The position numbers were made by a program, and so were the translations under genes. The notes under the pieces were generated by a model. It was not told where the DNA came from. It saw only the letters and a list, made by a program, of their open reading frames with translations, and ran no database searches. Positions 30,327 to 41,259 of a stretch of DNA of 64,000 nucleotides are shown in pieces (the first letter of the stretch is position 1; each line of letters starts with the position of its first letter). This DNA is from Scilla litardierei (lineage: Eukaryota; Streptophyta; Magnoliopsida; Asparagales; Asparagaceae), in contig CM061132.1 in the NCBI GenBank assembly GCA_030789695.1, positions 152,962,597-153,026,596 on the forward strand, written 5' to 3'.

Positions 30327-31670
30327 AATTGATTCACTCACTTTGCTAGGGATTAGCAAAGAGCTAGTTGGGGTGTGATTACGCATGAATACTACATATT
30401 TTATCCCATAACTATCTATATTTTGTGCTTGGATTATATTTATTTTAGCTCCAATATGTGCATATTGTTGATATCATTGGGATTTAGAGCTTTTTCTTCA
30501 TTCATGTGTAAAATGTTAATTTTGTTGCTTGTTAATATGTTTTTCAGTCAAAGAGGGTAACTTCAAGAGTCCAACGACTATTTTTGCAGATTTTCCGGAT
30601 CTCGTGGCCACACTCTACGATCTTTAGAAAGCAACAGTTGAGCATCAATCAACTGACTGACAAGGCTGCATCAGATGTCTGGACGTTGAACTCCAGACGT
30701 CTGATCGCCCAAGTCACACGACTGTTAAGTTGTCACACCATATTCTCCAAAATACCTGAAAATACATGGAAAATATGAAACTTTCCAAATAACATCTAGA
30801 AAATGGAAAGTGACAAGGTCGGGACAATATTTAGACCCAATGATTTGACCCCTTGACTCTAAATACTACCCAGTGTAAATGTGATATGATAATATAAATC
30901 CTGCAGGCCATTGCAAATGCTGGGACAATACAGATGATAGATAAAATAAATAATGTACATGCTTTACTACATAGAAAGATCAGATTCGCAATATATATAT
31001 ACTCATATACATTTATGTATTTCAAAAGGGTACATTTTATATTTACACAAAAGATACATGAGAAATCTAGAAGCAAGTCAAAATACATAATAATGTCTAG
31101 ATCTCATAAATAAATTTTACACACCGAAAATAAATAAAACTCACACCACAAGATAGAAAAAGAGGAAGGCTAGCAATGTGTAACCTCCAGGGGAAAAAAT
31201 TGCTCTGGTGTCTCTGGTTCTAACTTGGGAAAAGGAGCGGCCATGTCAATGCGTGCCCAGTAGGAAAAGCACAACTCTAGAAGTGGAATACTATCTTTAA
31301 CATTGTTATGTCACAATGAAATCATCAACATTTATATTTGGAAAAATTAAGGGTAATCAAAATAAATTATTAGCTTTAGCCAGAAAAGAAAAACATGTGA
31401 TATCTAAGAAGCCATCTAAATGATATTCTAAACATAAATAGATCCACACAATGTTCTTAGGCATGTAAGTAATTAAACTATTGCAATAAAAGAAATTAAT
31501 TTCAAATAGCACTTGTATTGTTATTGTTATTAACTAATGGTTTGGAATTTCCGGTAAAATTATATCTCCAAGCAGGAATGATAATATGTGACAGTCTCAT
31601 GTGTGAAATATAAATAAACTGTTGCAATAAAAGAAAGGGTTAACAGTCATTAAATATGTTGGTGTTGTTT
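30325..31670. other. AT-rich spacer, no gene seen
   Basis: No coding or RNA gene signal. A single imperfect hairpin, cagatgtctggac..ctccagacgtctg, lies at about 30,673-30,704. Confidence 0.5.
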
Positions 31671-32590
31671 TTTGTTAAACTTGTGGGATCATGTGGGTGC
31701 CAGACAACACTAGAAGTGGTGGTTGAAAGTGTTGTGAGCAAAGTAACAAAATTATTCGAGAAAGTCTCAAATGAGAGTCATCTCAATTTGTACTTAATCA
31801 ACACAAATAATAAGCTTGTAATGATAAAAAGATAACGTAGGAATAAAAGATTACAAGTAAGTATAATAATATGAGAGAGAGAAAATTAGAACACATCCCA
31901 AATACAATGATTTTACCCTGGTTCGGCCCAACCGTGTACTACGTCCAGCAACCGACCCACTAGCTCTCAAAACCCGAGAGCAACATTGGCTCAATACAAC
32001 GAAGAGGACTTCATACAAGCACCTAGCTCCACTTGCTATGAATTTCCAACATCTAGTTACAACCTAACTAGGAAGTTCTGATTACAACGCAACACTTTCC
32101 CTTCACGCGAGAATTACAACTTTCAAGTCTTCTCCGAAGACTCTACAAAATATATGAAATTGAAAGTACAAGATTCATATAGCCAATATATATGTAAGTG
32201 AATATCGTGTCTAAAAGAAATAAAAAAAATTCTTTGATCAAAATCAAATAATTGAATTAAGCATAAAATTGATCAAAAGTAATAACTTGAAATTGAATAT
32301 CTAAAATAATTGCACTTGAGCTTTAGATATAAATAATCAAGATTTGATCTTTGAAAAATATAAGTGAAGAACACAAAGATAAAAAATGAAAACTTAAAGT
32401 TTGAATCTTAAAATAAAAACTAAAAGCTTTGGAGATCAAAGCAAGTTTGAATAATGCCAAGAATGAAAAAAATCATTAAAGAATTTTCAGCACAAGAAAA
32501 AATTAGAACAATGCCAAGCAGATTATTGAAGAACTAGATAGCTTTAAGAACTTTTGAGCAAATAAAATGATTTTTTAATAATATAAATTT
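31671..32590 (-). repeat. Old copia LTR-like sequence, part 1 (interrupted by element C)
   Basis: A segment at 31,915-31,965 (taccctggttcggcc..actacgtccag) resembles the R/U5 region of copia LTRs. The sequence is continuous with 39,619 onwards once element C and one TSD copy are removed. A TATA on minus at 39,645-39,653 would belong to the same LTR. I could not find its PBS. Confidence 0.4.
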
Positions 32591-32757
32591 TGTTAGAAGA
32601 GGATTGGAGAGGATTAACCATGGCAAATAGCCATGGTACTATATTTATAAAACTCTCATGTTGAGTTGGGAGTCCAAGGGCCTCCCCACTAACTTAGTGG
32701 GGAGTAATGGAGAGTGATGAGGGGAGGGAGGCCAAAGGCCTCCCTCAACTCACAACA
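32591..32757 (-). repeat. 3' LTR of element C (167 bp)
   Basis: Identical to 39447-39613. It contains minus-strand TATA-like ataaatata and several small inverted repeats (ccatggcaaatagccatgg, ccccactaacttagtgggg, aggcctccc..gggaggcc). Confidence 0.95.
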
Positions 32758-32775
32758 CTCCCCCTCATCTCTCCA
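32758..32775 (-). other. Polypurine tract of element C
   Basis: The minus strand reads ggagagatgagggggag directly before the LTR start tgttgtgag. Confidence 0.85.
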
Positions 32776-33655
32776 TTACCTTGGGTTAAGCATATGAATA
32801 CTTCAGGATTCAGTATGCCAATGGGGTGGATACTTCTGGATCCAGAGCCACTGTGGTTGCCTCGTTAAAACCTTAGCTGTGGAAAACCCAGTGGGAAAAA
32901 CCAGCAGCTTAAGGGAAAAGAGTACAACTATCGAGGGACTCCCCCCGATATGTACAAGCTTCAGGCTTGTAGATCTCCTATGTATCTATACAATCATCTC
33001 CTATTCGTCTATACATCCATCATGTTCTGAAAGAAAATACAATTATCACTCATCTACACAAGTTTCACTCACTAGCGGCTACTGGAAGGCAGCGTCGCTC
33101 TGGAGTGTAATGCTCTTCGAAGTTGGTAGATGACTCCACTAAAGTATTCTTTGAATCAGTCTTCAGTGTGTCTGCAAGGTACTGCTAGACCTGGCTGAGC
33201 ATTTTCAATACTTGCTTCTTGGATGATGAGCTTCTCAGAAGATGTAGACATTGGATGATGATGTGTTTATATTTAGGAGGTGGCCGGCCCATTGTGTTTC
33301 AGTCATCGCGATGATCTTTAAACCTGCATATGCAATATATATTCCTTGACCCTTGGAAGTTGCGCAAAAGCAGCTTATCCTTGGTCTAGTGTTGCTCTCC
33401 AGGACAACACTGTATCTGGTTAACAACTTTACTGGAGACGTTCTATCAAAGATACGTGCAGTTGGCCAGATAATACACTAGAGCTAGGCTCTTCGGGACC
33501 TAGGATGTCCTCCCCCTCTTTCAGCTACTGAAAGGTGTCATAAATAAGTATCCATTTTTAATAGGTTGCAAAAGGACATCATTCTTCATAAACTCCAGGT
33601 GTATGAAGAATATGAAAGGGTTCCACCACGAAGGTGTTTAATATGTAAGCCGAGA
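32776..33655 (-). other. 3' pol/untranslated remnant of element C
   Basis: RNase H is expected here, but I cannot identify its motifs; the frames are short and disrupted. Confidence 0.4.
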
Positions 33656-33900
33656 CATCTTCAGCATGATTAATAATAGTTCATCTTCAGGATGATTAAT
33701 GTCATCTTCAGGATGATGGTTCATCTTCAGGATGATTAATGTCATCTTCAGGATGATGGTTCATCTCCAGGATGATAGTTCATCTTCAGGATGATTAATG
33801 TCATCTTCAGGATGATAGTTCATCTTCAGGATGATTATTACCATCTTCAGGATGATTAATGTCATCGTCAGGATGATCAATGTCATCGTCAGGATGATCG
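33656..33900. repeat. Tandem repeat in element C, alternating 19/21-bp units, about 12 copies
   Basis: The unit is catcttcaggatgattaatgt (21) alternating in part with catcttcaggatgatggtt (19). On minus, one frame gives INHPEDD-type heptads. It begins immediately after the degenerate RT fragment, inside what should be pol. Confidence 0.9.
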
Positions 33901-34030
33901 TTATACCTAGGTTTTTCATTTCCAAGGTACGCTTTAAAGCTATTTGAAATCTCAATGGTCTCTGCTGGAGATCCTATTAGCTTTAAGTCGACCATATGTA
34001 AGGCAAATATAACAAATCCTGTCAACGATC
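33901..34030 (-). pseudogene. Reverse transcriptase fragment of element C
   Basis: The minus frame reads FALHMVDLKLIGSPAETIE, aligning with the copia RT catalytic region (normally YVDDLNLIGTP..E). The YVDD box is destroyed (HMVD). Nothing further upstream to about 34,600 can be assigned with confidence. Confidence 0.65.
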
Positions 34031-34643
34031 TTTCGAAAAAGATACAAGGGCAGAATATTGCTTAAGATTAACTAATGATCTTTGTAGCCTTTATGGAGAA
34101 GACGTTTCTACGTTTCTCTTTCATCTCTGGGGGTAGAGTATACCCTTCTGGAAGTTTTATATAGATCTCTATATCTATATTGCCGTATATATATGCAGTC
34201 ACAACGTCCATGAGCTGCATGTATTGGCTTTTGCAGAGAAGTGTAGGCTTAGTAGGAAAATGATAACATTTCCTTCATTTAAATTTCTTTATGAAATTCG
34301 AATTATATTCCACAGGTTTTTACACATTCAGGTGTATGGACTACTGGTCCAAAGACTTTGCTTTTCAAGAGTGAGTCCAGCTCTACTCTTATTGCCTCGT
34401 CCCACTTTGGCCATTCTATGCGTTTACGCTATAGAAAAGTGGGTAGACGTCATCGTCGTATTCAGCGACGTGAATGGCAATAGCGAAAGCAAAACCGTCG
34501 TCGACGACTGTGCTATATTTGTCCAGTACCTCTCCAGTACGTACGTAATATAATGATGTTTCTCCTGTTGTTTCCTCTGCAGGGGAAATTAGGAGGGGAG
34601 AGGTTGCTGGTCTGAGCTCAGCATCCTGTGTGGTTGGATCATT

Positions 34644-34844
34644 TTAATATATCCAGGAATTTTCCTCTTTTGAGGAATTTTTATATTTTGAACCTGGTAG
34701 GCGTCCTCTTTTCAATTGAGGTACAGCCAATTCTGCTGCCGGTGGATTGCATCCATCTTTGGGAATGTCAATCCTAGCTGGCGTATTGGCAACATGGACG
34801 TGTGAACGAACAATCTTCTGGTTGTCCGCAAATTTATCCGTCAA
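34644..34844 (-). pseudogene. Integrase-RT linker of element C
   Basis: The frame contains VANTPARIDIP and PQLKRGRLPGSKYKN, blocks I recognise from the linker between integrase and RT of copia polyproteins. Both flanking frames are broken. Confidence 0.6.
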
Positions 34845-34961
34845 TTAATGTACTTTAGTCTGAATGTGAAGGATCTTCTGGATCTCAACTTCACACAGAA
34901 AAAGTATGCGGATCATAACGAGATGAGGACTTTTGTTTCCTATGATATGGTCTCAGAAGCT

Positions 34962-35537
34962 TCAGGCTTCTTTAGACTGCGTGCCTATTTCAATGAGATC
35001 TTGCTCGTCAAATTCACAATTATCAAGACTTGGTGGTAAACCAGAAGCAAGCAGCATCAGCAATAAGATATGGCAACAAGCGAGCCGTATCGTGATAAGT
35101 GATGCGGAATGCATTGTGTTGGTCCCTAAATACAAAAGGCAACTGGGATTTATCAATGGATGTGAAATCCATTGGAGTCTCTTTACCAGAGACTCTGCAA
35201 ACCCATTATGAGTTTGAACATGCTGCAGGATGTTCAATTTCAATGCCAGTTGCTAGGTAGAAGTCTTGAATGATATGTGTAGTAAATTCACCCACATTAT
35301 AAGCTTTTGAGAAAGCTAGGTTGCGAGTGAATATAAAGGCACACATAAGACCATCTAGTAGATGCATATATCAGTACAGTAATGAAGTACCGAAAATGGG
35401 CCATTTGCGGGGTGAATAGGCCCGCAAAGGTCACCATGTATTCTCTCAATGAAGCCATGAGACTCCAAACCCTCTTTCAGGAGGGAAGGTCTCTCTATTA
35501 TTTTTCCCTTATGACAAAGGGGGACAAGGAAACTCAA
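34962..35537 (-). pseudogene. Integrase fragments of element C
   Basis: Two separate minus frames carry integrase blocks. IERIHGDLCGPIHPANGPF (near 35,440) holds the first catalytic Asp of the DDE core. VQTHNGFAESLVKRLQWISH (near 35,190) holds the block with the catalytic Glu. The segment between is frame-shifted. There is no functional enzyme. Confidence 0.75.
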
Positions 35538-36074
35538 CCTTTTGAAGAATCTTCAGGTTCTTCAATGGATTCATTTGATGATGCGTCCATCATCGCTGAT
35601 CCAGGATGACCAAGTCCATTTTGCCAGAGTTTAAAAACTATGGTAAAGAAAGGCACTTCTGGTGCTCAGTCGAGTTGGCTTTCTATATGATGAATATCTG
35701 TAATTTTAGGGGCCCGACGGGGATCCAGTGAAATCGTAAATAGATGGTCTTCTGGCCATTCTCTTGACGAGTTACATATTGATATTCAATATATATTATC
35801 CATAATTTTCAAGTTATTTTCTTTAAAAGAAATATCCTTGAAAATTGGAGATTTCCTATATGTTTAAGAGGAGAATTTGCATCTTATAGTCTCGTTGTAT
35901 GTGGGAGCAATATCAATGCTATACCAGTGCAACGAGGCACTGTCCACAATATTCCATACTTCATCGAAATTTTATTTAAGTCAAGGAAAAAGACATTCAA
36001 AATAAAAGTTCGTAATTAAACAAATTAAAGATGAAGCAACATGGAATTTTAAATGCATAGATAAAAGATGAAGC
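35538..36074 (-). other. Degenerate protease / pre-integrase region of element C
   Basis: The position calls for protease and GAG-pre-integrase. I see no DSG or clear zinc-binding H-H-C-C pattern. AT-rich and full of stops. Confidence 0.4.
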
Positions 36075-37077
36075 TTAATCGAGCAGGTCGTCGTTTTCGA
36101 AGTCTTTTGTAGTGAATATCGTTAGTGGCTGAACAACCGCCAAGTTTGTTTCAGGCAGAGACTTCTGGCTCGCCTGATATAGTTTCTGGAGGTGGCGAGG
36201 AGTGCGGCAGATTCTGGACCAATGGCCAGTCATGCCGCATCTATGGCATTTATCCTCCCAGTTCTTCTTCGGAAGTGACACTTGGTCAGTGTTCTTTTGC
36301 TTCCATATGAAGTTACTCTTTCCTGTATTGTTGTTGGACGGGGGTGCTACTCCTCGTCCATTCTTCATCACAGCTTTCCCTATGTTATTATTAGCCTTCT
36401 TCTTGTTTTTCCACTTCTGGGGAGAAACGTGGTGGGCTTCAGGGATAGGTGCAGTGCCAGGTGGACGTAAATTATAAGGGGCTAGCAGTAAATCTCGATT
36501 CTACTCTGCCCTAAGTAGGCATGAGATTAGATCAGAGAATTTTGTGAAGTTGCGTTCACGATACTGCTGCATGAGGATTGCATCTTTCTCGTGAAACGAG
36601 GTAAATGTCTTTTCCAACATGCGTTGTTCTGTCACTTCTTCACCGCACAACTTCAGGCGTGAGGTGATATTATGAAGTGCAGAATTATACTCAGCGACGG
36701 ACTTATAGTCCTGAAGTCTGAGTTTTTCCCACTCATAACTGGCACGCGGTAATATTACATCAATTTGATGTTTATACCGTGCCTCCAGCGCTGTCCACAG
36801 GTCCTTCGGGTCCTCAACCGTTAAGTATTCGGCCTTTAAGGTCCGATCTATATGTTTCCGAATGTAGATTATGGCTTTCGCATTTATCTACATCGGATTC
36901 AGTGGTTGGAGTGCCGCTGCAAGATGCAGTAGAAGCATCGGCCGCTGCTAGGGCCGAGGAAGGAGGCAAAATGGACCCAAGGAGGGCCATCGAACGCAAG
37001 TGGAACTTCAGGTCCACTCGCCAACTCAGGTAATTGTTCCCTGCAGAGTCAAGGACTTCGAAATCGACGCATGCCAA
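36075..37077 (-). pseudogene. gag (UBN2-type) of element C with CCHC knuckle
   Basis: Copia nucleocapsid precursor. The start at 37077 (MACVDFEVLDSAGNNYLSW) matches the gag N-terminus. The middle has LRLQDYKSVAEYNSALHNIT, MLEKTFTSFHEKDAIL and a QQYRERNF block typical of the UBN2 family. The end has a knuckle, CHRCGMTGHWSRIC, near 36,240-36,200, then TPRHLQKLYQ. Breaks are one frame change between about 36,810 and 36,620 and an in-frame TAG at 36501-36503, where relatives often have Gln. Upstream is a 2.3-kb leader. Confidence 0.85.
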
Positions 37078-37750
37078 TTTTTGCCATTTTATCTACGCAA
37101 TTTAAAATAAGCATGAATTAATTAAAATTGAAATTCACGCATTAAAAATAAAATAAATAAAATGTGGGGATCGGCCAGATACCCAAAGAAATACAAAGTC
37201 CAAAGTCCGAATATACAGTCCATAAACAAAAGAAAAATACAATTTGGAAACCCAGAATGGGTCCCTATATTTTCCAATTTTGGCCTCCGTCTTCATTTGC
37301 TGGTGTACCGGTCTTTCACCGGTCTTTGGCATTAATACATTTAATCCTCACTTACAAAATTCTCTCAAAAAGAAAATAAAATTGCAAGGAATATAAAGGG
37401 TATCAAATTGGCCGATCCCAAAAATCACATTTTAGCTTATATAAACAACCACGCAGTTTATAATATGCTACAGGCACAAAAGAAACAACCACGCAGTTTA
37501 TATAACACATGCATATATTAAATGGAAAAATAGGCTAGAAAATACAATAATCTCTCGGACCACGGGGAGACGTCATACACCGTTAGGTTAGTTAACTAAC
37601 GGCAGAGCGGTCGCAGGATCCTTAAGATAATTATATTTTGAAAAAAATCCTAATATTCCATAAATTAATAATAATGCAAGAGTGTTATAATTTTAGCAAT
37701 ATGACGCAACAGGCTCATAACAAAGAATTAAAATAAATTAATATTTTGAA
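37078..37750 (-). other. Leader of element C, non-coding part
   Basis: AT-rich with no ORF. A direct repeat agaaacaaccacgcagtttat occurs twice (near 37,440 and 37,480). Confidence 0.5.
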
Positions 37751-38165
37751 TGGGGCTGCAGGCCCATAAATATTAATCATGTTAATATATTATTTATATT
37801 TGGGCTGCTGGCCCATTTGCCAAAAACTAACAAATAAAGTATTGCAATTGAATTAACTTGGCGTCAGGCCCAATCAGTCAAATAAAAATATTGTTAATAT
37901 TTGAGCTTCAGGCCCAGTTACAAAATCTTAACAAACAAATTTAAAAGTAAAATTAGATTAACTGGGCTTCTAGCACCATTTTGGTAGTCAAAATTAATTG
38001 TTAATCTAAATGGGGCGACTGACCCGTAAAACTTATTTTCATTTATAAACCGGGCTTCTGGCCCAATAAATAGCCCATCTACTGGCATAGGCCCATAAGT
38101 AAAATGAAAATCATTTTAATTGTAATTGTTTATGTACTGGGCTTAAGGCCCAATAAACGGCCCAA
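37751..38165. repeat. Array of GGGCTT..GGCCCA palindromes in the leader of element C
   Basis: About eight copies of gggcttctggcccaata or variants (ggggctgcaggcccataaa, gggctgctggcccattt, gggcttaaggcccaataaa) lie 45-90 bp apart. TGGGCC/T is a known plant promoter element (site II) bound by TCP factors; applying that here is inference. Confidence 0.85.
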
Positions 38166-38324
38166 TAAAATTGTCAATCTTCCTCGTCTTTCTGTGTAAC
38201 TCGCAAATTCCAAAAAAAAAATTGTTGCTCAAGAATAATTCCAGCCATCTGGGCTTAATCCTCCTCATTTCCCCAAAGATTTCAACCATCGGCCTCTTCG
38301 AATTCTTGTAGTGAAAAGCATAGC

Positions 38325-38685
38325 GGGTGAAGAGCCCTCCCCCGACAGGAGGGGAGGTAGCGAGGCGGTGGGAGGGGGCTGCGCGAACTCAGGGAGGCAT
38401 TCCGACGAACTCCCTCGACAGGAGGGGGCGTGGTAACTCCGGCGCAGAAACATCCCCCATGTCGGCGCTCGGATCTCTGGCGCTCAGATGATAGCCCTTC
38501 GGGGGGGAGGAGATGCGAAAAACCCCCCTCGCCGTCAGGGGGGTATCGCCTGAGCCCCCCGCCCGCTGTCGGGGGGGTTATTTACCGGAGGCCCCCCCGC
38601 TGCTGGGGGGGTCCGTGACGACAGAGCCCCCCCTTCAGGGGGTCCCAGAAAAGCTACCCCTTCGGGGGGGTACAAGGCGCCGTAC
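38325..38685. repeat. Array of C-run/G-run hairpins in the leader of element C
   Basis: Seven or eight consecutive short hairpins each have 5-8 C facing 5-8 G: ctcccccgacaggagggg, acccccctcgccgtcagggg, gcccccccgctgctgggggg, accccttcggggggg. Runs of four or more G are dense enough to suggest G-quadruplex potential. Confidence 0.85.
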
Positions 38686-39432
38686 AAATCCGTATATAGG
38701 GGGACGACAACAAATTTGTGTGGTGAGAATAACTCATTTTGTGATCCCTGTTAATTTCACGAAATGAAAACAGGACGAGTAGCACAAATTATTTTGACAG
38801 GCGCCAGACGAAATGAAAACTACAAATTTATGATATTTTGTGATATAAACAGAAAACAGGGCGAGTAACTTCTGGATATTTGTGATATCATGGTATAATA
38901 ATTCCACTGCCTAGATGTATTTAGTGGAAGTTACTTGCTATCAACTCATAACTACAAATATCCCCATATTTTGTGACAAATGAAAACATGGCGAGAAAAT
39001 ACAAATTTCTGATTTGATACTTCAGGCAAATTTTCCAGATGCCTTGGCAAGGAGTATGCAAATTTCCCAGATTAATTACTCTAGATCATTAGATCGTACA
39101 AACAGATCAAGTACACCAAAAAAAACTCAAATAGTTGTGCTAAAGAATTTTTTTTCATCAAAAGAGGTGTATGTTCTTTATTTTTAGCAAAAAAAATGTT
39201 TAATATTTTGCATAATCCAATTATCTACGAGCCAAGAAATTTACCTCTAGATCAGTGATCTAGGGAAGAATCAATATAATCCGTAGAAAAGATAAAATCC
39301 CAGCTACCATAACGCCTTGCAGATTCGTCGCAACTTTGCCGCAACAAATAAGATTCCTTCGCAAGAGGGAAATTTTGTGGGGAAGATGAAAAAAAAATAT
39401 TTTATGGCTCAAAAATTTTCTCTAGAGCGAAT
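38686..39432 (-). other. PBS-proximal leader of element C
   Basis: AT-rich. A loose repeat gaaaacaggacgagta / gaaaacagggcgagtaac / gaaaacatggcgagaaa occurs three times (38,766, 38,856 and 38,983). No ORF. Confidence 0.5.
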
Positions 39433-39446
39433 TCGTGCTGATAACG
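39433..39446 (-). other. Primer binding site region of element C
   Basis: The minus strand reads cgttatcagcacga directly at the LTR edge, a PBS-adjacent sequence known from several copia elements; which tRNA it pairs with I cannot verify. Confidence 0.6.
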
Positions 39447-39613
39447 TGTTAGAAGAGGATTGGAGAGGATTAACCATGGCAAATAGCCATGGTACTATAT
39501 TTATAAAACTCTCATGTTGAGTTGGGAGTCCAAGGGCCTCCCCACTAACTTAGTGGGGAGTAATGGAGAGTGATGAGGGGAGGGAGGCCAAAGGCCTCCC
39601 TCAACTCACAACA
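39447..39613 (-). repeat. 5' LTR of element C (167 bp)
   Basis: Identical by eye to 32591-32757 and followed by the TSD aattt. Confidence 0.95.
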
Positions 39614-39618
39614 AATTT

Positions 39619-39967
39619 ATGTTTAAAACCTCTTAGCTATATGGTATTTATAGAGGTAGAGAGTAGCTTGAAATCAACTCAAAAAGTCTACTTAAATGGC
39701 TAGTTAACCGCCAGCAAAATTTGAAATCCAGTTTCCATAAAAGCTGAAAGTTGACACATATAATCGGCTATTTTAGTTGATAGTCGACTATTTTCCAAAA
39801 TAGTCGGCTATTCCAAGTGATAGTCGGTTATTCTGCAAAACAGAGAGTTCTGGGTTCTGTCTCGGTATAGTAGTCGGATATCTGTTTCAGATAGACAGCT
39901 ATTTCCTGATACTTGAGTTTTTCTACTAGAAACTACTTTGAAAATATTTTATAAAAATTATATTAAA
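39619..39967 (-). repeat. Old copia LTR-like sequence, part 2, with AGTCGACT palindromes
   Basis: Continues 31671-32590. Minus TATA-like ctataaatacc at 39,645-39,653 precedes, in element sense, a cluster (39,758-39,895) of tagtcggctatt, gatagtcgactatt and tagtcggttatt. It may be the same LTR as 40,281-41,259 and 52,787-53,908 (element G), which would make a LTR of about 3.4 kb. That joining is not proven. Confidence 0.45.
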
Positions 39968-40271
39968 GAGTGTTGTTATTCGCACCACAGAAATTTATGA
40001 AAACACCACATTACTTGATTCACCACACCTATATCTTTAACGTCAGATGTTCGGATTTAGAGATCCGAACAGCTCTAATACTTTTATTCTTCAGTTTGGA
40101 ATTACAAAGCCGAACAATATAATAAAATATGTATTGTGTTCGTATTTACACATGTTTTGTATTAGAGCCGTTCGGATCTCCAAATCCGAACATCTGATGT
40201 TAAAAATATAGGTGTGGTGAATTAGCAGTGTGGTGTATTCATAAATTTATGTGGTGCGAATAACAACACTC
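39968..40271. mobile_element. Mutator-like MITE (304 bp, long TIRs)
   Basis: A perfect 9-bp TSD tatattaaa (39959-39967 and 40272-40280) flanks terminal inverted repeats of about 110 bp beginning gagtgttgttattcgcacca. Nine-base TSD plus long TIR is the MULE signature. No transposase is encoded. Confidence 0.9.
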
Positions 40272-40280
40272 TATATTAAA

Positions 40281-41259
40281 ATAGTATATAGTTAAACACA
40301 GTAAAAAATTATTTTTCAAGTACTTGTGTGTGTGTAGAGAATATATATTGGCTTTAACATTCTAATCTCATAACTTACACATACACACATCACTAGCTTT
40401 TGATCTTCTTTCTTCGACTTGAGCCATCTAGTCTTGGTCTTGAGTTTGGTTGAGACATCATTTGCTCCATTCCTTAGCTTGAAGATAGACTCCTTAACAT
40501 GGCTTCTAATTCCTTTATGTGAGATTTTCAATTCATTTGATTTTCATGACTACAATATGATTTATCAACACCTACACACACTCGATATAATTATGTTAAA
40601 ACCCATATCACTTGTGTGGATCATCAAAATCCACTGGGATGGGTCTCAATATCCTAAGAGAACTAGAGTTTTGGAATCTCGTGTAAGATGTAAGACATAA
40701 CGCTCTGGACTCATCCAGGGTGGGTGGAAATGGTAACCCACTAGTGGACATATGCACTATGAAACGAGGTCTCTCAAAACTCCACCATTTCGGGAGTGAG
40801 AATATAATGCACATCATATACCTCATAGTGCATCACGAGTATACACATGGGCCTCTTTAACTCTGCCCACTACCCATGCTGGCTGTCGGGAGTTCGAGTG
40901 GGATACAAATCTAGCCTAGTCCAGCTCCTTGTGTATATATTTTAATCATGTTTCCCCCAAACCCCGTTTCTAGAGCAACTCACCTACCTCGGGGTAGTTC
41001 GAGACATCCAGATTATTATGATACTCTCGTGTTCTTACTCAAATAAGTTTGATTCGGTCCATCATCTCAATATTTACGTGGTCACAACCACCACCATATT
41101 TTAATTCATATTCCACCATTAACATATCAATAATTTCGATAACTATCATCACATCAGATCATATGCCATGATAAACATACCAATGATTTTGATTGCCATC
41201 GTTTACATATAAAAAATAATCATCTGCATAGAAATAACATACTCTTTGCATGGATTAAA
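40281..41259 (-). repeat. LTR-like sequence of element G, part (left of element S)
   Basis: Non-coding; continuous with 52,787 once element S and one TSD copy are removed. Its end 41255-41259 (ttaaa) is S's target site. No own boundary found. Confidence 0.4.

Larger units (their letters stand above)
32591..39613 (-). mobile_element. Element C: Ty1/copia element, Ivana/Oryco type, identical LTRs (7.0 kb)
   Basis: Two 167-bp LTRs (tgttagaagagg..ctcacaaca) look base-for-base identical and are flanked by a perfect TSD aattt (32586-32590 and 39614-39618). On minus the order is 5' LTR, PBS cgttatcagcacga, a long leader with two palindrome arrays, gag with a CCHC knuckle, integrase remnants, RT remnant, a tandem repeat, PPT agatgagggggag and 3' LTR. 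Pol is heavily mutated although the LTRs are identical. The lineage is inferred from the CHRCGMTGHWSRICRTP knuckle and the short LTR. Confidence 0.93.

Noticed and set aside
29704..30386. Several short frames of Tyr-Ile repeats
   Set aside because: They are translations of (TA)n tracts.
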